DNA from: an uncultured Elusimicrobiales bacterium
GTDB lineage: Bacteria > Elusimicrobiota > Elusimicrobia > Elusimicrobiales > Elusimicrobiaceae
Length of the DNA: 44,214 nt
Reading direction: 5' to 3'
Assembly (NCBI GenBank): GCA_944324695.1
Contig: CALUXH010000064.1
Coordinates: 1 to 44,214, forward strand
The translations under genes and the position numbers were made by a program. Below are positions 32,159 through 40,511 of the stretch, one piece after another (the stretch's first letter is position 1; each line of letters opens with the position of its first letter). The notes beneath the pieces are model-generated. The model had not been told where the DNA came from, made no database searches, and was given only the letters and a program-made list of their open reading frames with translations.

Positions 32159-32426
32159 GTATCCCGGGAGAAAAGGGGGAACACATGTCCCTGCGTTCCC
32201 AAAGGGTTTTTTCACTTGGCCTGCGGTGGCGGGTAAAGCCGGGCCGGGATTTTGGAAGCCTAAAAAATTGGACGTCTAGCCCGGCTGTCATCAATCATCG
32301 TTTCCATTCCTACGGCTGGAGACAGCCCTTTCTTTCGGCGTGTCTGTTTTGTTTCCGGTTTGGTCTTCTTTTCGCATGAAAATTGAATAAGCCTTGCGCC
32401 CATGAGGCTTTGCGCCTTTTGTCTTT
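32159..32426. other. Gene-free stretch with an interrupted inverted repeat and a weak terminator
   Basis: No convincing gene is seen; short open frames on both strands lack ribosome sites. AGCCGGGC (32237-32244) and GCCCGGCT (32279-32286) form an eight-base inverted repeat 34 bases apart. Near the right end AAGCCT (32389-32394) and AGGCTT (32405-32410) form a small stem that could end the minus-strand gene stopping at 32427. Confidence 0.45.
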
Positions 32427-33308
32427 TTAATGCAGAGTTCTTATCTGTCTTGCCGTTCCGTCCAACGGGGACACCTTTTCCTTAGATAAATCCGCCTGCC
32501 ATACCCCGCAGCTCAGCGTACGGCTGCGCAGACGATGGACATTGACGCCGGTTTGGGCATGGGCGTAGCAGGTAACGCGGTAGATGTAATTCTCCTGAGG
32601 TTTGGCAACATAGAAGCGTTCACTGAGTAAAAAAACATAGCCTTTGGCGTTATAGGTTTTGTTTAAATTATAAAAATGCCGGTCTATAGCAATGCCTTCC
32701 TGGCGTTGCACCAGTTGCCGTGCGCGCCGTAATGCGGCCGGGTCATTATAAGAGGAGGCGGCCGCCGCTTCTGCCTGCACGGTTCGCTCGTCGGTCAGGG
32801 CGGCATTGCGGCGCACCTGCAGCAGGCGGGCTTCTTTTTCTATCTGAGCCAAACGTACGGGGTCTTCCAACGTTTTTTTCTTGAGCTTTACCGTACCGTT
32901 GCGGCTTATGGCCCCGCGGGGGCTGACCTTAACGGCAGTGGTGTTAAGCAGGTTGGAATGGGAAACTTTCAACGTAATTTTCCCGGGCGTATATTTATCC
33001 GCCCGTCCGTAATATTTCAAATTCCGTTCCACATTCTTGTTAAAATCCAGGGTCACTTCGTCTTTATCGCTGCGCCAGCAGCAGGCGTCTATGCACGTTT
33101 CGCGCAGATCCAGCGCCGCTTCCGCGTCGGCCGGCACAAAGCGCAGGCGGAACTGGTAACAGGAATCAAATTGTTTGCCGTCAAAGTCGGTCTTTTTGGC
33201 GGGGATGTCCAGCCAGGCTTTGGTGGTGGCGACCCCGGAATTGTTCAGCGGGGTATAACAGCCGGCCGTCATCCAGAATGACATTGCCAAAATCAGAGCT
33301 TTTTTCAT
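32427..33308 (-). CDS. Lipoprotein of unknown function
   Basis: This 293-residue protein has a short signal peptide ending in the lipobox-like MTAGC, so it is probably lipid-anchored. The mature part has Cys-containing segments (FDSCYQF, ETCIDACCW) and a region of beta-type residues. A strongly charged, Ala/Arg/Gln-rich helix (about 155-215) is followed by a final part with YVAKPQENYIYRVTCYA and a last Cys. No known domain is recognised. Its -10 element lies only eight bases from the ATG and overlaps that of the divergent MscS gene. Confidence 0.7.
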   Translation of the reverse strand: MKKALILAMSFWMTAGCYTPLNNSGVATTKAWLDIPAKKTDFDGKQFDSCYQFRLRFVPADAEAALDLRETCIDACCWRSDKDEVTLDFNKNVERNLKYYGRADKYTPGKITLKVSHSNLLNTTAVKVSPRGAISRNGTVKLKKKTLEDPVRLAQIEKEARLLQVRRNAALTDERTVQAEAAAASSYNDPAALRRARQLVQRQEGIAIDRHFYNLNKTYNAKGYVFLLSERFYVAKPQENYIYRVTCYAHAQTGVNVHRLRSRTLSCGVWQADLSKEKVSPLDGTARQIRTLH

Positions 33309-33316
33309 ACACTTAA

Positions 33317-33324
33317 ATTATAAT
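33317..33324. promoter_or_regulatory. Palindromic double -10 element between divergent genes
   Basis: ATTATAAT is its own reverse complement and gives a TATAAT on each strand: minus-strand, eight bases from the lipoprotein ATG at 33308; plus-strand, 27 bases before the MscS start. RNA polymerase could use only one direction at a time. Confidence 0.55.
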
Positions 33325-33351
33325 AACTTTTCCTGTGGAACACACGGAAGG

Positions 33352-34653
33352 ATGGTGGCGGATATGTTTGCCGATTGGTTGGAGCAGTATTTTGCCGCGT
33401 TGACGTTTTTATCCGACAAGTGGCGCGCAGTCGCAGCGGAGCTGGTCAGCGTGTTGATTTTTATTTTTGCCATTTACCTGACGGCTAAAATTTTTAAGGG
33501 CTTGGCGCATTTGTTCTGCAACAGCAAATTTGTGGGCGCGCGTTTCCCGCGTCTGATGCAGGCTTTTCAGCATGCCCGCCTGTTGGGGACGACGGGCTAT
33601 GTCATTTCCGCCATTGTGGCCGTCAATTTGTACTCCGTATTTGTGCCGACGCAGGGCGCCGTGCTGGGGGCGTTTATGTCGCGCGTAGTGGGCATTTATG
33701 TGGTGCTGTGTTTTATGATGCTGGCCGCCTCAGTGCTGAATGTGTTGGATTATTTGTACGGGCGCAACCCCAATATGCCGCTGCGCGGTTTGTTTCAGGT
33801 AGCCAAAGTTATCGTGTATCTGTTGGCGGCTTTGGTGGTGGTATCCATTTTAATCAGCAAAAAACCCATGTATGTCATTACCGGTCTGTCCGCCGCCAGC
33901 GCGGTGTTTATGCTGATTTTTCAGGACCCGATAAAAGGCTTTGCCGCCGGCCTGCAGCTGACCAGCAACCATTTGCTGCGCATAGGAGACTGGATTACCA
34001 TGCCTTCGCACAGTGCAGACGGTACGGTAATAGATATTTCTCTGACCACCGTGCGCGTGCAAAACTTCGACAATACCATCATCAGCGTGCCGGCGTATGA
34101 CTTGCTGTCCAAACCTTTTCAAAACTGGAACGGTATGGTTCAGAGCGGGGCTCGCCGCATAAAGCGTGCTATTAATATTGATGTGGAAACCATTAAATTT
34201 CTGGATGAAGATTTGCTTAAACGCTTGCAGAAAATCCAGTTGATATCGGAGTATTTGCAGGGGAAAATAAACGAGGTGCGTGCCTTTAACTCACAGCATG
34301 ATATCAAAGAAAGCATTTTAAACGGCCGGCATCTGACCAATGTGGGCACCTTCCGCGCTTATGCGTTGGCTTATTTAAACAGCCTTTCCACCATAGACCA
34401 TACCCAGACCTGCATGGTGCGCCAGCTGGATCCGACGACGTCGGGCCTGCCGCTGGAAATATATTGTTTTACGGCGACGACCGAGTGGGAAAAGTACGAG
34501 AATATCCAGTCCGATGTCTTTGACCACCTGTATTCCGTCATGCCGGAGTTTGATCTGTATCCGTTCCAGCAGCCGGCCGGCCGCAATGTCAGTATGACCG
34601 CGCGCGTGTTGTTGGCGCAGGGCAGAGGGCCTTCATCGGCATCAAGAGCATAA
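33352..34653 (+). CDS. MscS-family mechanosensitive channel, YbdG-like
   Basis: This 433-residue protein has about five membrane helices in the first 200 residues. The MscS core has FQDPIKGFAAGLQLTSNHLLRIGDWITMP, then SADGTVIDISLTTVRVQNFDNTIISVPAYDL and FQNWNGM. This stretch is very close to the pattern of E. coli YbdG (MscM), and the length is similar. The C-terminal domain (about 270-420) has the extended cytoplasmic part of that subfamily. The channel opens on membrane tension to release osmolytes during hypo-osmotic shock. ATG 33352 and ATG 33364 are both possible; the second has GGTGGCGG in front. It is a single gene with its own promoter. Confidence 0.9.
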   Translation: MVADMFADWLEQYFAALTFLSDKWRAVAAELVSVLIFIFAIYLTAKIFKGLAHLFCNSKFVGARFPRLMQAFQHARLLGTTGYVISAIVAVNLYSVFVPTQGAVLGAFMSRVVGIYVVLCFMMLAASVLNVLDYLYGRNPNMPLRGLFQVAKVIVYLLAALVVVSILISKKPMYVITGLSAASAVFMLIFQDPIKGFAAGLQLTSNHLLRIGDWITMPSHSADGTVIDISLTTVRVQNFDNTIISVPAYDLLSKPFQNWNGMVQSGARRIKRAINIDVETIKFLDEDLLKRLQKIQLISEYLQGKINEVRAFNSQHDIKESILNGRHLTNVGTFRAYALAYLNSLSTIDHTQTCMVRQLDPTTSGLPLEIYCFTATTEWEKYENIQSDVFDHLYSVMPEFDLYPFQQPAGRNVSMTARVLLAQGRGPSSASRA

Positions 34654-34780
34654 ACCCAGTATCTTTACGGACAAAGCCTCGGCGGGGCGGGCGCGGCAGA
34701 CTTTCCCGCTCTGCTGTGATATCGCTTGTCCATGAATATGTGAGAAACCAAAAAACCGATGCGGCGTTTTTGCTTTAGCG

Positions 34781-36190
34781 CTATCTGTGCTTTCGGAAAT
34801 TTTTGGACAAATAGCGTTTCGTTTCCGTTTTCAATTTATGCCGCAGCCGCCACAACATATATAAATTGGGCAGGGTCATCAGCGTCATCAGCAGCACCGT
34901 CAGCGCCCAGGTCAGCCGGGTACTCAAACCGATTTGAAACGCATCTGCAGAGATGGTCCACCCCAAAGAGAACGCCGTCCCCAGGCCGCTGCCGGCCAAA
35001 GCGCAGAATACGTAAAATACGCGCCAGGTCCGGGCCCACTTCCCTCCGCCTAAAAATTGCAGGGCTTTTTCCCCGTAATAAGACCATCCGATCAGCGTGG
35101 TAAATGAAAAAATAATCAGCGAAAAAACCAATGCCGCCGTGCCCACATAGGGCACGGTTTTAAAAGCGCTGTTGCACAGGTCGGCGGCGTAAACGTTGGG
35201 GTTGTGCCAGTCCCCGGCCAATACTACCACCACCCCGGATAATACGCAAATCAGCACCGTCCAAAACACCGAGGTGGCGGAAATAATGCCCATGCGCGTG
35301 GCCCCGTGCGTTTTGGCCGCGCAGGCCGCTATGGCCGCGCTGCCCAGGCCGGCTTCCGTGCACATGACGCCGCGGGATACGCCGCAGCCCACGGCGTTTA
35401 CCGCCGCCATGAAAACGGCATAAACGGTTGTTCCCAGAGCCCCGCCTACGGCTGCTTTGCCGGTGAACGCGCCGGAAACAATGGCCCACAATGCCTGCGG
35501 CAGCTGAGGCAGGTGCAGCAGGATGACCGCCAGGGAAACCAGCACATATACCGCCCCCATGACGGGCACCAACCATTCCGAATAGGCCGCAATGCGTTTC
35601 ACGCCGCCCACGGTAACGGCCGCCGTACCTGCGGCTACGAATAATCCCACCCACCAGGGGTTGATCCGGTACCCTTCACGCAGTACGTCGGCGATGGAGT
35701 TGGCCTGCAGCATGGCTCCCGCCACCAGGGCCATGCACAGAGTGCCTATGGCAAATAAAACGGCCAGCCATTTCATTTTCAGTACGCGGGTCATCACATA
35801 CATGGGGCCTCCCACATATTCACGATCCCTCCGTACGCGGTACTTAACGGCGGCGGTGCATTCGCAGTATTTTACGGCAAAATTAAAGACTCCCGCCACC
35901 GCCATCCACAAAACCGCTCCGGGGCCGCCTTCGGCCACGGCGGTGGTAACCCCCAAAATGCTGCCCGTGCCTACCGTGGCCCCTATCATGACGGCCAGAG
36001 AGCCAAAACTGCTTACCGTGCCTTCTCCGCCGTCGGGCCGCACGGAAAGGGCGACTGCTTTAAAGGTGTACTTTGGGATAAATCCCAGCCGAAACGTAAA
36101 GTATATGCCCAAGCCGAAGATAAGCAATATCATCGGCGGCCCCCAAATAAAATTATTGAGGGCATTGACGTAAGACAGCAATGATTCCAT
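34781..36190 (-). CDS. Sodium:alanine/glycine symporter (AGCS family)
   Basis: This 469-residue inner-membrane protein has about 11 hydrophobic helices. AGCS signatures are present: GATVGTGSILGVTTAVAEGGPGAVLWM, the FAVKYCECTAAVKYR motif, GGPMYVM and the CTEAGLGSAAIA segment. Members take up alanine, glycine or related amino acids with sodium. Length and layout are standard. It is monocistronic, with a TGC-TACAAT promoter and a GGAG site upstream of the ATG. Substrate cannot be told from sequence alone. Confidence 0.9.
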   Translation of the reverse strand: MESLLSYVNALNNFIWGPPMILLIFGLGIYFTFRLGFIPKYTFKAVALSVRPDGGEGTVSSFGSLAVMIGATVGTGSILGVTTAVAEGGPGAVLWMAVAGVFNFAVKYCECTAAVKYRVRRDREYVGGPMYVMTRVLKMKWLAVLFAIGTLCMALVAGAMLQANSIADVLREGYRINPWWVGLFVAAGTAAVTVGGVKRIAAYSEWLVPVMGAVYVLVSLAVILLHLPQLPQALWAIVSGAFTGKAAVGGALGTTVYAVFMAAVNAVGCGVSRGVMCTEAGLGSAAIAACAAKTHGATRMGIISATSVFWTVLICVLSGVVVVLAGDWHNPNVYAADLCNSAFKTVPYVGTAALVFSLIIFSFTTLIGWSYYGEKALQFLGGGKWARTWRVFYVFCALAGSGLGTAFSLGWTISADAFQIGLSTRLTWALTVLLMTLMTLPNLYMLWRLRHKLKTETKRYLSKNFRKHR

Positions 36191-36229
36191 AGTGCTCCGG
36201 TTGGTTGGATTGGAAAGAGTACAACATTT

Positions 36230-36238
36230 ATTGTAGCA
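36230..36238 (-). promoter_or_regulatory. Extended -10 promoter of the AGCS symporter gene
   Basis: Minus-strand TGC-TACAAT preceded by a T run, with a 39-base leader that contains CCGGAG just before the ATG at 36190. Confidence 0.65.
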
Positions 36239-36310
36239 AAAAACGGTTTCTGTGGGGGCGGGCTTGCCGGCCTGGACAAAAAATGTTTAAAATAATGACA
36301 TGCGGGGCCG

Positions 36311-36316
36311 TATAAT
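36311..36316 (+). promoter_or_regulatory. -10 element upstream of the small lipoprotein gene
   Basis: A perfect TATAAT lies 48 bases before the ATG at 36365, whose leader carries AGGAGA. The -35 is weak. Confidence 0.5.
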
Positions 36317-36364
36317 TTATACAATATATGTAACGCAGACGCCGTATAAAAAAGGAGAGCGGTT

Positions 36365-36778
36365 ATGAAAAAACTTTTTTTGTTCGCTTTGTTGGGCGGC
36401 TTAGTCGCCGGGTGTGCTTCTTCGTCGGAGCAAAAAGATGCGTATTACAACCAGTATGCCTCGGACGGGGCCGCTTATGACCAACAGACGCAGGCGGCGC
36501 AATATGCCAAGTACCAAATCGTGGACCAGGAATTTGAAAATATGGTTGTCCCCAATGACGGTTATGACCGCGTAGCTCCGTATGAGGATCAGGTCAGCGG
36601 TTCTTCTTATATTCAAAGCACCGTCCGTAAATCCGATCGCAAGCCTTCCCGCAATATGGCCGTCTATAAAACCGTGGTGGACGGAGAAGGCAATGTTTTG
36701 TCTTCCTCCATGCCTGCGGCGATAACGGATCAGGAACCTTTGCCGGATGAAGCGGGTGCGGATATGGCGGTCTATTAA
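36365..36778 (+). CDS. Small lipoprotein of unknown function
   Basis: This 137-residue protein has a signal peptide ending in the lipobox LVAGC. The mature part starts with a Ser/Gln/Tyr-rich stretch (SSSEQKDAYYNQYASDG), is polar throughout, and has no recognisable domain. AGGAGA precedes the ATG. It may share a transcript with nadA, whose start lies four bases after its stop. Confidence 0.75.
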   Translation: MKKLFLFALLGGLVAGCASSSEQKDAYYNQYASDGAAYDQQTQAAQYAKYQIVDQEFENMVVPNDGYDRVAPYEDQVSGSSYIQSTVRKSDRKPSRNMAVYKTVVDGEGNVLSSSMPAAITDQEPLPDEAGADMAVY

Positions 36779-36782
36779 TCGT

Positions 36783-37826
36783 ATGCTTTTTGCCGACATG
36801 AATACAGAAATTTTGGAACAGGAAGCCCATAGACTCTATGGGCTTCTTGGCTCTGTTTCGCGCAACAAAGAAGTTAAATGGACATATGCGGACTGTCTGC
36901 AGGCCGCGCCTTACACCCTGCGCATTAACCAGGTAAAAAAAGAAAAAAACGCCGTTATTTTAGCTCACTCTTACACCGTGCCGGAATTGGTGTACGGCGT
37001 GGCGGATGCCAGCGGAGATTCCTACGCGTTAAGCCGTAAAGCCGAAGAAACCTCCGCAGATACCATCATTTTTGCCGGCGTGTGGTTTATGGCGGAAACG
37101 GCCAAGATTTTAAATCCTTCCAAGCAGGTCATTATCCCCGCCGGCCGCGCCGGCTGTACGCTGGCGGACGGCATTACCGAAGAAGAAGTCCGCGCGCTCA
37201 AAGCCGCCCACCCGGGGGTGCCCGTTTTATGCTACGTCAACAGTACCGCCGGAGTCAAAGCCGAAAGCGACATTTGCGTAACTTCCGGAAACGTGTTTGA
37301 CATTGCGGCCAAACTGCCGCAGGACGAGTTGATTTTTGTGCCGGATTTGTTGATGGCGCAAAATCTGGAAATAGAACTTAAGCGCCGCGGTACGCCTAAA
37401 AAAATTATTGCTTCCGGCGCGTCCTGCTGCGTGCATAACGAATATACGCCCGATGATGTGGCTTCCCTGCGCCGCAAACACCCGGGCATCAAAGTCTTGG
37501 CGCATCCCGAGTGCCGCCCCGACGTATGTGCCGCGGCCGATTATGTGGGCAGCACCAAAGGCATGCAGGACTATGTGGCCGCTTCAACGGATAAAACTTT
37601 TGGGTTGCTGACGGAATTTGGCTTGGTTAACCGCCTGGAGGCCGAATATAAAGACAAAACCTTTATCTGGCCTTTTGGCGTATGCGCCTATATGAAGAAA
37701 AATACGTTGATAAACACCCTGCAGGCTTTGCTCAATCCGCGTCCGGAGCAGGTCGTGCAATTATCAGATGAAGTGATTGCCCGCGCGCGCAAATCCCTGC
37801 AAAACATGTTTGAGATGACGAAATGA
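36783..37826 (+). CDS. nadA: Quinolinate synthase (NadA)
   Basis: The protein is 347 residues from ATG 36783; ATG 36798 is an alternative, and an upstream frame runs into the lipoprotein gene. NadA condenses iminoaspartate with dihydroxyacetone phosphate to quinolinate using a [4Fe-4S] cluster. The triplicated fold is visible through VILAHSYTVPELVYGVADASGDS, the GVWFMAETAKILNP motif, AGCTLAD (Cys125, a cluster ligand), SCCVHNEY and the C-terminal GVCAYMKKNTL ligand. It overlaps nadC by four bases (ATGA), so the two are translationally coupled. No nadB (L-aspartate oxidase) or aspartate dehydrogenase gene is nearby. Confidence 0.95.
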   Translation: MLFADMNTEILEQEAHRLYGLLGSVSRNKEVKWTYADCLQAAPYTLRINQVKKEKNAVILAHSYTVPELVYGVADASGDSYALSRKAEETSADTIIFAGVWFMAETAKILNPSKQVIIPAGRAGCTLADGITEEEVRALKAAHPGVPVLCYVNSTAGVKAESDICVTSGNVFDIAAKLPQDELIFVPDLLMAQNLEIELKRRGTPKKIIASGASCCVHNEYTPDDVASLRRKHPGIKVLAHPECRPDVCAAADYVGSTKGMQDYVAASTDKTFGLLTEFGLVNRLEAEYKDKTFIWPFGVCAYMKKNTLINTLQALLNPRPEQVVQLSDEVIARARKSLQNMFEMTK

Positions 37827-38656
37827 TTATCGATAAAATTATACAGTTGGCTTTGGAAGAAGATTTGGGATTGGGAGATATTACCTCCGACAATATTTTT
37901 ACCCCTCACGACCGTGCCCGCGCCGCGGTGAAAGCCAAGGAAGATTTGGTGCTTTGCGGCATGGAAGTGGCGCGCCAGGTGTTTTGGCTGGTGGATGAAA
38001 ATTTGGTGTTTAAGCCGTTAAAACAGGACGGGGACGCCGTAAAAAAAGGCGAAACCGTGCTGGAGTTGGAAGGACGGACGTTGAGTATTTTAAAAGGCGA
38101 GCGTACCGCGCTGAATTTTATGCAGCGCATGAGCGGCATTGCCTCGGCCAGCCGCCGCTATGCCGACATAGCCAAACCCTACGGTGTGATGATTGTGGAT
38201 ACGCGCAAAACCCAGCCCGCCATGCGGCGTTTGGATAAATACGCCGTCCGCTGCGGCGGTGCGCGCAACCACCGCATGTCCCTTTCCGACAGCGTAATGA
38301 TTAAAGACAATCATATCGCGGCCGCCGGTTCTATTGCCGCGGCCGTGGCGCGCATTAAAGCCGCCATAGGACATACGCCCAAAATTGAAGTGGAAGTCAC
38401 GAATTTGGACGAAGTGCGTCAGGCGTTGGAAGCCAAGGCCGATATTATTATGCTGGACAATATGACCCCCGCCCAAGCCGCCGAAGCGGTCAAACTGGTG
38501 GCGGGCCGCGCCGTGGTGGAAGTATCCGGCGGCGTCAATGAAACCAATCTGGCCGCTTACTGTGAGGCCAAGCCGGACGTGATTTCCAGTGGCGCGCTGA
38601 CGCATTCCGTGCCTTCTAAAGATTTAAGCCTGAAAATAACCCAATATCTGAAGTAG
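37823..38656 (+). CDS. nadC: Nicotinate-nucleotide pyrophosphorylase, carboxylating (NadC)
   Basis: This 277-residue protein converts quinolinate and PRPP to nicotinate mononucleotide and CO2. Hallmarks are RTALNFMQRMSGIAS, the substrate-binding DTRKTQPAMRRLDKYAVRCGGARNHR block, IKDNHI, VEVEVTNLDEVRQAL, IIMLDNM and the C-terminal VSGGVNETNL. Length and order are normal. Its start overlaps the nadA stop (ATGA). Together the pair makes NAD de novo from iminoaspartate. Confidence 0.95.
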   Translation: MIIDKIIQLALEEDLGLGDITSDNIFTPHDRARAAVKAKEDLVLCGMEVARQVFWLVDENLVFKPLKQDGDAVKKGETVLELEGRTLSILKGERTALNFMQRMSGIASASRRYADIAKPYGVMIVDTRKTQPAMRRLDKYAVRCGGARNHRMSLSDSVMIKDNHIAAAGSIAAAVARIKAAIGHTPKIEVEVTNLDEVRQALEAKADIIMLDNMTPAQAAEAVKLVAGRAVVEVSGGVNETNLAAYCEAKPDVISSGALTHSVPSKDLSLKITQYLK

Positions 38657-38685
38657 CCGTATCAGCGGCCCGAGGAGCAGATAAT

Positions 38686-39897
38686 ATGAATTATGAAAAG
38701 CTATATTCCGAGACGGCCAGCGGCGTAAAGGCTTCGGCTATACGCGAATTGCTGAAAGTGACTGCTCGGCCGGAAATTATTTCTTTTGCGGGCGGGCTGC
38801 CCGATCCGACGCTTTTTCCGTCAGACACCGTAGCGGATATTTTATACAACGTGGTGAAAACTTCGCCGCGCGAGTCTTTGCAGTACGGCACGACGGAAGG
38901 ACAAACGGCTTTGAAAACGGAGCTGGTAAAACTGCTAAAAGAAACCGAAGATATTGACGCCGTGCCGGAGCAGCTGCTGGTGGTGTCAGCCTCTCAGCAG
39001 GCGCTGGATATGACCGCGCGCGTATTTTTAAACCGCGGCGACGCCATTATTACCGCTTCTCCCACCTATCTGGGGGCCCTGCAGGCGTTTGAAGCGGCCG
39101 GGGCCGACGTGTTCGGCGCGGACAGCGACGATTTCGGCGTAACGGTGGAAGGCGTGGAAAAACGCCTCAAAGAACTGCAGGCCGCCGGCCGGAAATGCAA
39201 GTTTATGTATATGGTGCCTGATTTTCAAAATCCCAGCGGGACGACTATCCCGCAGGAACGGCGCGTAAAAATTTTGGAATTGACCGAGAAATACGGCACG
39301 CTGGTGGTGGAAGATTCGCCGTACCGCCAAGTGCGTTTTGAAGGCGAGGCCCCGCAGACTTTTTATAAGTTGGACGGAGGGCGCGGCCATGTAATAACGC
39401 TGTTTACGTTTTCCAAAGTGTTTGTGCCCGGGTTTCGCCTGGGCTATGTGCTGGGCCCGGCGGAAATCATACAAAAGTTTGTGGTGCTTAAACAGGCCAT
39501 GGACCTGTGCACGTCGCCTATTTTGCAGTTGGCCACGGCGCAATATCTCAAAGGCGGGTATTTAATGAAACATGTGGCCGAAGTGGTGGAAGTATACCGC
39601 AAAAAACGCGACGCCATGCTGGAAATGCTTCAAAAATATATGCCGCAGGGAGTGAAATGGACGCGCCCGGAGGGCGGGCTTTTTCTGTGGGTAACATTGC
39701 CGGAGAAAATAGACACCACGCAAATGCTGAAAACCGCTCTGGAGCAGCAGGTGGCCTATGTGGCGGGGGTGGACTTTTACCCGCCGCGCGACGCCCGCCG
39801 CAACGATATGCGCCTGAACTTTTCTTTCTCCACCTTTGAGCAAATAGAAGAAGGCGTCAAACGTCTGGCGGCCACCATTAAAAAATGTCTGCAATAA
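38686..39897 (+). CDS. PLP-dependent aminotransferase, fold type I (2-aminoadipate/aromatic type)
   Basis: This 403-residue protein belongs to the class I/II aminotransferases closest in pattern to 2-aminoadipate and MocR-like transaminases: SFAGGLPDPTLFP near the start, LQYGTTEGQTALKTEL, SASQQALDM, VPDFQNPSGTTIPQERR, VEDSPYRQVRF and the PLP lysine in TFSKVFVPGFRLGYV (Lys244). The MocR N-terminal DNA-binding domain is absent. Substrates could be aromatic, branched-chain or aminoadipate; the sequence does not decide. It follows nadC by 29 bases with a GAGGAG site and ends at a strong terminator. Confidence 0.85.
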   Translation: MNYEKLYSETASGVKASAIRELLKVTARPEIISFAGGLPDPTLFPSDTVADILYNVVKTSPRESLQYGTTEGQTALKTELVKLLKETEDIDAVPEQLLVVSASQQALDMTARVFLNRGDAIITASPTYLGALQAFEAAGADVFGADSDDFGVTVEGVEKRLKELQAAGRKCKFMYMVPDFQNPSGTTIPQERRVKILELTEKYGTLVVEDSPYRQVRFEGEAPQTFYKLDGGRGHVITLFTFSKVFVPGFRLGYVLGPAEIIQKFVVLKQAMDLCTSPILQLATAQYLKGGYLMKHVAEVVEVYRKKRDAMLEMLQKYMPQGVKWTRPEGGLFLWVTLPEKIDTTQMLKTALEQQVAYVAGVDFYPPRDARRNDMRLNFSFSTFEQIEEGVKRLAATIKKCLQ

Positions 39898-39916
39898 ACC
39901 GTATAAAAGACCGTAT

Positions 39917-39945
39917 AAAATCCCCGCTTTTCAGCGGGGATTTTT
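39917..39945. terminator. Bidirectional terminator between the aminotransferase and OsmC genes
   Basis: AAAATCCCCGCT pairs perfectly over 12 positions around a four-base loop, with A and T runs on both sides. It lies between convergent genes and can serve both strands. Confidence 0.9.
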
Positions 39946-39985
39946 GTATCGTTTGAATTCCTCCGGCCATGCCCGGGGGCAAGGC

Positions 39986-40369
39986 TTATGCGTCGCGTGT
40001 CAGCGTGATGTCATGCTCCACCTTCACGTGGCGCGCCACCAAACAGCGTTTGGCCACTTCTATAAGCGCGTTTTCGTATTTTTCCGGGAAACCCGCCGGT
40101 ACGTGAATGACGACTTTAATTTTATCAATGACGTATTCGCTGATGTTCCATTCCGGGTCCAGCGTCAGATAGACGTTTTCGGGCAAGGCGTGCTGTTTGA
40201 GGAAGTTAAGCACAAATACACCGCTGCAGCTGCCCAGCGAGGCCAAAAATAAATCAATCGGCGTGGGGGCGGATCCGTCCCCGCCTTGTTCTTTGGGCTG
40301 GTCTGTCCAAATATCAAAATCTTTGACGCGGACCTTTACCCTTTTGTTTCCTTCAAAGGTAATTTTCAT
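39986..40369 (-). CDS. OsmC-family protein
   Basis: This 127-residue protein has the OsmC/YhfA fold pattern: a GGDGSAPTPIDLFLASLGSCSGVFVLNFLKQ block with the first redox Cys, and a second Cys in VAKRCLVARHV. Members reduce organic hydroperoxides or are involved in thiol-linked stress responses. The length is normal. AAGGAG lies just before the ATG. It is a single gene between a bidirectional terminator and the gap before the SIS gene. Confidence 0.85.
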   Translation of the reverse strand: MKITFEGNKRVKVRVKDFDIWTDQPKEQGGDGSAPTPIDLFLASLGSCSGVFVLNFLKQHALPENVYLTLDPEWNISEYVIDKIKVVIHVPAGFPEKYENALIEVAKRCLVARHVKVEHDITLTRDA

Positions 40370-40477
40370 TTCGGCTCCTTATGGATAAACGGCGGAAAAA
40401 TAAACGGCTTATTATCAGTATACTTATTTTTTCGCAATTTTCAACGGGAAAAATATTTTTCCCGACGGACGGCGGAA

Positions 40478-40507
40478 AAACAAAAAACCCGCGCCGTCGG
40501 CGCGGGT
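40478..40507 (-). terminator. Terminator of the SIS-domain gene
   Basis: On the minus strand ACCCGCGCC pairs with GGCGCGGGT around a three-base loop and is followed by a run of T. It starts five bases after the stop. Confidence 0.85.
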
Positions 40508-40511
40508 CTTC

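Noticed and set aside
32159-32379. A short protein gene in the gap after the Pal-like lipoprotein gene
   Set aside because: The plus and minus open frames here have no ribosome site, export signal or recognisable motif, and a strong terminator lies just upstream.
34654-34780. A strong terminator between the MscS and AGCS genes
   Set aside because: Only a three-pair stem with flanking A and T runs near 34750-34771 was found, too weak to call.
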